A DNA stretch of 64,000 nucleotides from Sipunculus nudus (taxonomy: Eukaryota > Annelida > Sipuncula > Golfingiida > Sipunculidae): positions 4,026,664 through 4,090,663 of the forward strand of contig CM049315.1 of NCBI GenBank assembly GCA_026874595.1. Direction: 5' to 3'. A program made the position numbers and the translations under genes. Shown in pieces: positions 61,901-64,000 of this stretch. The notes beneath the pieces are model-generated. The model saw only the letters and a list, made by a program, of their open reading frames with translations, did not search any database and was not told the DNA's origin. Within the stretch, counting starts at the first letter, position 1, and each line of letters starts with the position of its first letter.

Positions 61901-64000
61901 AGGATTATATGATACAGGCAGCACCTCCTGGGGGCATTACAGACTATTAATGGTAGCTATTGAATGGACGGTTGATAAGGATAAGGATTATATGATAAGG
62001 ATTATATGATACAGGCAGCACCTCCTGGGGGCATTACAGACTATTAATGGTAGCTATTGAATGGACGGTTGATAAGTATAAGGATTATATGATAAGGATT
62101 ATATGATACAGGCAGCGCCTCCTGGGGGCATTACAGACTATTAATGGTAGCTATTGAATGGACGGTTGATAAGTATAAGGATTATATGATAAGAATTATA
62201 TGATACAGGCAGCGCCTCCTGGGGGCATTACAGACTATTAATGGTAGCTATTGAATGGACGGTTGATAAGTGTAAGGATTATATGATTAGGATTATATGA
62301 TACAGGCAGCGCCTGCTGGGGGCATTACAGACTATTAATGGTAGCTATTGAATGGACGGTTGATAAGTATAAGGATTATATGATAAGGATTATATGGTAC
62401 AGGCAGCACCTCCTGGGGCTTAACAGACTATTAATGGTAGCTATTGAATGGACGGTTGATAAGTATAAGGATTATATGATAAGGATTATATGATACAGGC
62501 AGCGCCTCCTGGGGGCATTACAGACTATTAATGGTAGCTATTGAATGGACGGTTGATAAGGATAAGGATTATATGATAAGGATTATATGATACAGGCAGC
62601 GCCTCCTGGGGGCATTACAGACTATTAATGGTAGCTATTGAATGGACGGTTGATAAGTATAAGGATTATATGATAAGGATTATATGATACAGGCAGCACC
62701 TCCTGAGGGCTTAACAGACTATTAATGGTAGCTATTGAACTGACGGTTGATAAGTATAAGGATTATATGATAAGGATTATATGATACAGGCAGCGCCTCC
62801 TGGGGGCATTACAGACTATTAATGGTAGTTATTGAATGGATGGTTGATAAGTATAAGGATTATATGATAAGGATTATATGATACAGGCAGCGCCTCCTGG
62901 GGGCATTACAGACTATTAATGGTAGCTATTGAATGGACGGTTGATAAGTATAAGGATTATATGATAAGGATTATATGATACAGGCAGCGCCTCCTGGGGG
63001 CATTACAGACTATTAATGGTAGCTATTGAATGGACGGTTAATAAGTATAAGGATTATATGATAAGAATTATATGGTACAGGCAGCACCTCCTGAGGGCTT
63101 AACAGACTATTAATGGTAGCTATTGAATGGACGGTTGATAAGTATAAGGATTATATGATAAGGATTATATGATACAGGCAGCGCCTCCTGGGGGCATTAC
63201 AGACTATTAATGGTAGCTATTGAATGGACGGTTGATAAGTATAAGGATTATATGATAAGGATTATATGGTACAGGCAGCACCTCCTGGGGGCTTAACAGA
63301 CTATTAATGGTAGCTATTGAATGGACGGTTGATAAGTATAAGGATTATATGATAAGGATTATATGATACAGGCAGCGCCTCCTGGGGGCATTACAGACTA
63401 TTAATGGTAGCTATTGAATGGACGGTTGATAAGTATAAGGATTATATGATAAGGATTATATGATACAGGCAGCGCCTCCTGGGGGCATTACAGACTATTA
63501 ATGGTAGCTATTGAATGGACGGTTGATAAGTATAAGGATTATATGATAAGGATTATATGATACAGGCAGCGCCTCCTGGGGGCATTACAGACTATTAATG
63601 GTAGCTATTGAATGGACGGTTGATAAGTATAAGGATTATATGATAAGGATTATATGGTACAGGCAGCACCTCCTGGGGGCTTAACAGACTATTAATGGTA
63701 GCTATTGAATGGACGGTTGATAAGTATAAGGATTATATGATAAGGATTATATGATACAGGCAGCGCCTCCTGGGGGCATTACAGACTATTAATGGTAGCT
63801 ATTGAATGGACGGTTGATAAGTATAAGGATTATATGATAAGGATTATATGGTACAGGCAGCGCCTCCTGGGGGCATTACAGACTATTAATGGTAGCTATT
63901 GAATGGACGGTTGATAAGTATAAGGATTATATGATAAGGATTATATGGTACAGGCAGCGCCTCCTGGGGGCATTACAGACTATTAATGGTAGCTATTGAA

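Larger units (their letters stand above)
46194..64000 (+). repeat. 97-bp satellite array, about 184 copies, continuing past the window
   Basis: The unit begins GATACAGGCAGCGCCTCCTG and continues through GCATTACAGACTATTAATGG, TAGCTATTGAATGGACGG and TTGATAAGTATAAGG. It then has a doubled 14-mer, ATAAGGATTATATG. Variants fall into linked classes: GCGCC with GGGGGCATTAC, GCACC with GGGGCTTAAC (96 bp), GCACC with GAGGGCTTAAC, and GAATGG versus GAACTG. Stops in all frames rule out a coding repeat. It starts at intron position +4 after exon 8 and has no interruption by other sequence to the window end. Confidence 0.97.

Overview
This window looks like nuclear DNA from an invertebrate animal, most probably a bivalve mollusc. 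It is AT-rich, its genes are split by introns with GT-AG boundaries, and it is crowded with short non-autonomous transposons carrying internal tandem repeats, tRNA-derived SINEs and satellites. There is no sign of bacterial gene organisation. The bivalve assignment is an inference from the style of the repeats, not from a named gene.

Layout. 1-12.1 kb is a mosaic of repeat elements: a decayed transposase-like fragment (about 0.73-0.90 kb), several elements built as 5' hairpin, inverted subterminal repeat, tandem units, microsatellite and 3' hairpin, and a 46-bp minisatellite beside a (TA)n tract (8.2-9.1 kb). 12.1-24.0 kb is mostly featureless AT-rich DNA with a 69-bp tandem array (19.85-20.66 kb) and a likely SINE (22.3-22.55 kb). 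24.0-32.0 kb returns to repeat elements: a GGTGGCGCCACC-rich element, a GC-rich TIR transposon with a duplicated end, a roughly 2.2-kb element with about a dozen 157-bp units, and a 34/68-bp array. 33.4-33.7 kb is a tRNA-derived SINE.

The only gene model I can support well lies on the + strand from 36,065 to at least 46,190. Eight exons keep one reading frame through consistent splice phases and give at least 287 residues of a probable four-helix membrane protein that I do not recognise. A possible divergent first exon lies on the - strand at 34,841-34,915, and CRE-like sites sit between the two starts. The introns hold a 630-bp TIR element, a smaller MITE, and a 2.3-kb array of 32-bp units ending about 30 bp before exon 7.

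From 46.19 kb to the window end (17.8 kb) the sequence is an uninterrupted 97-bp satellite of about 184 copies that begins 3 bases after the last visible exon. It has higher-order structure: 193-bp dimers, 291-bp trimers and a nearly identical 3,681-bp tandem duplication. The most unusual points are the satellite touching an exon, the intronic array whose every unit joins acceptor-like and donor-like motifs, and the shared end rules linking otherwise dissimilar transposons.
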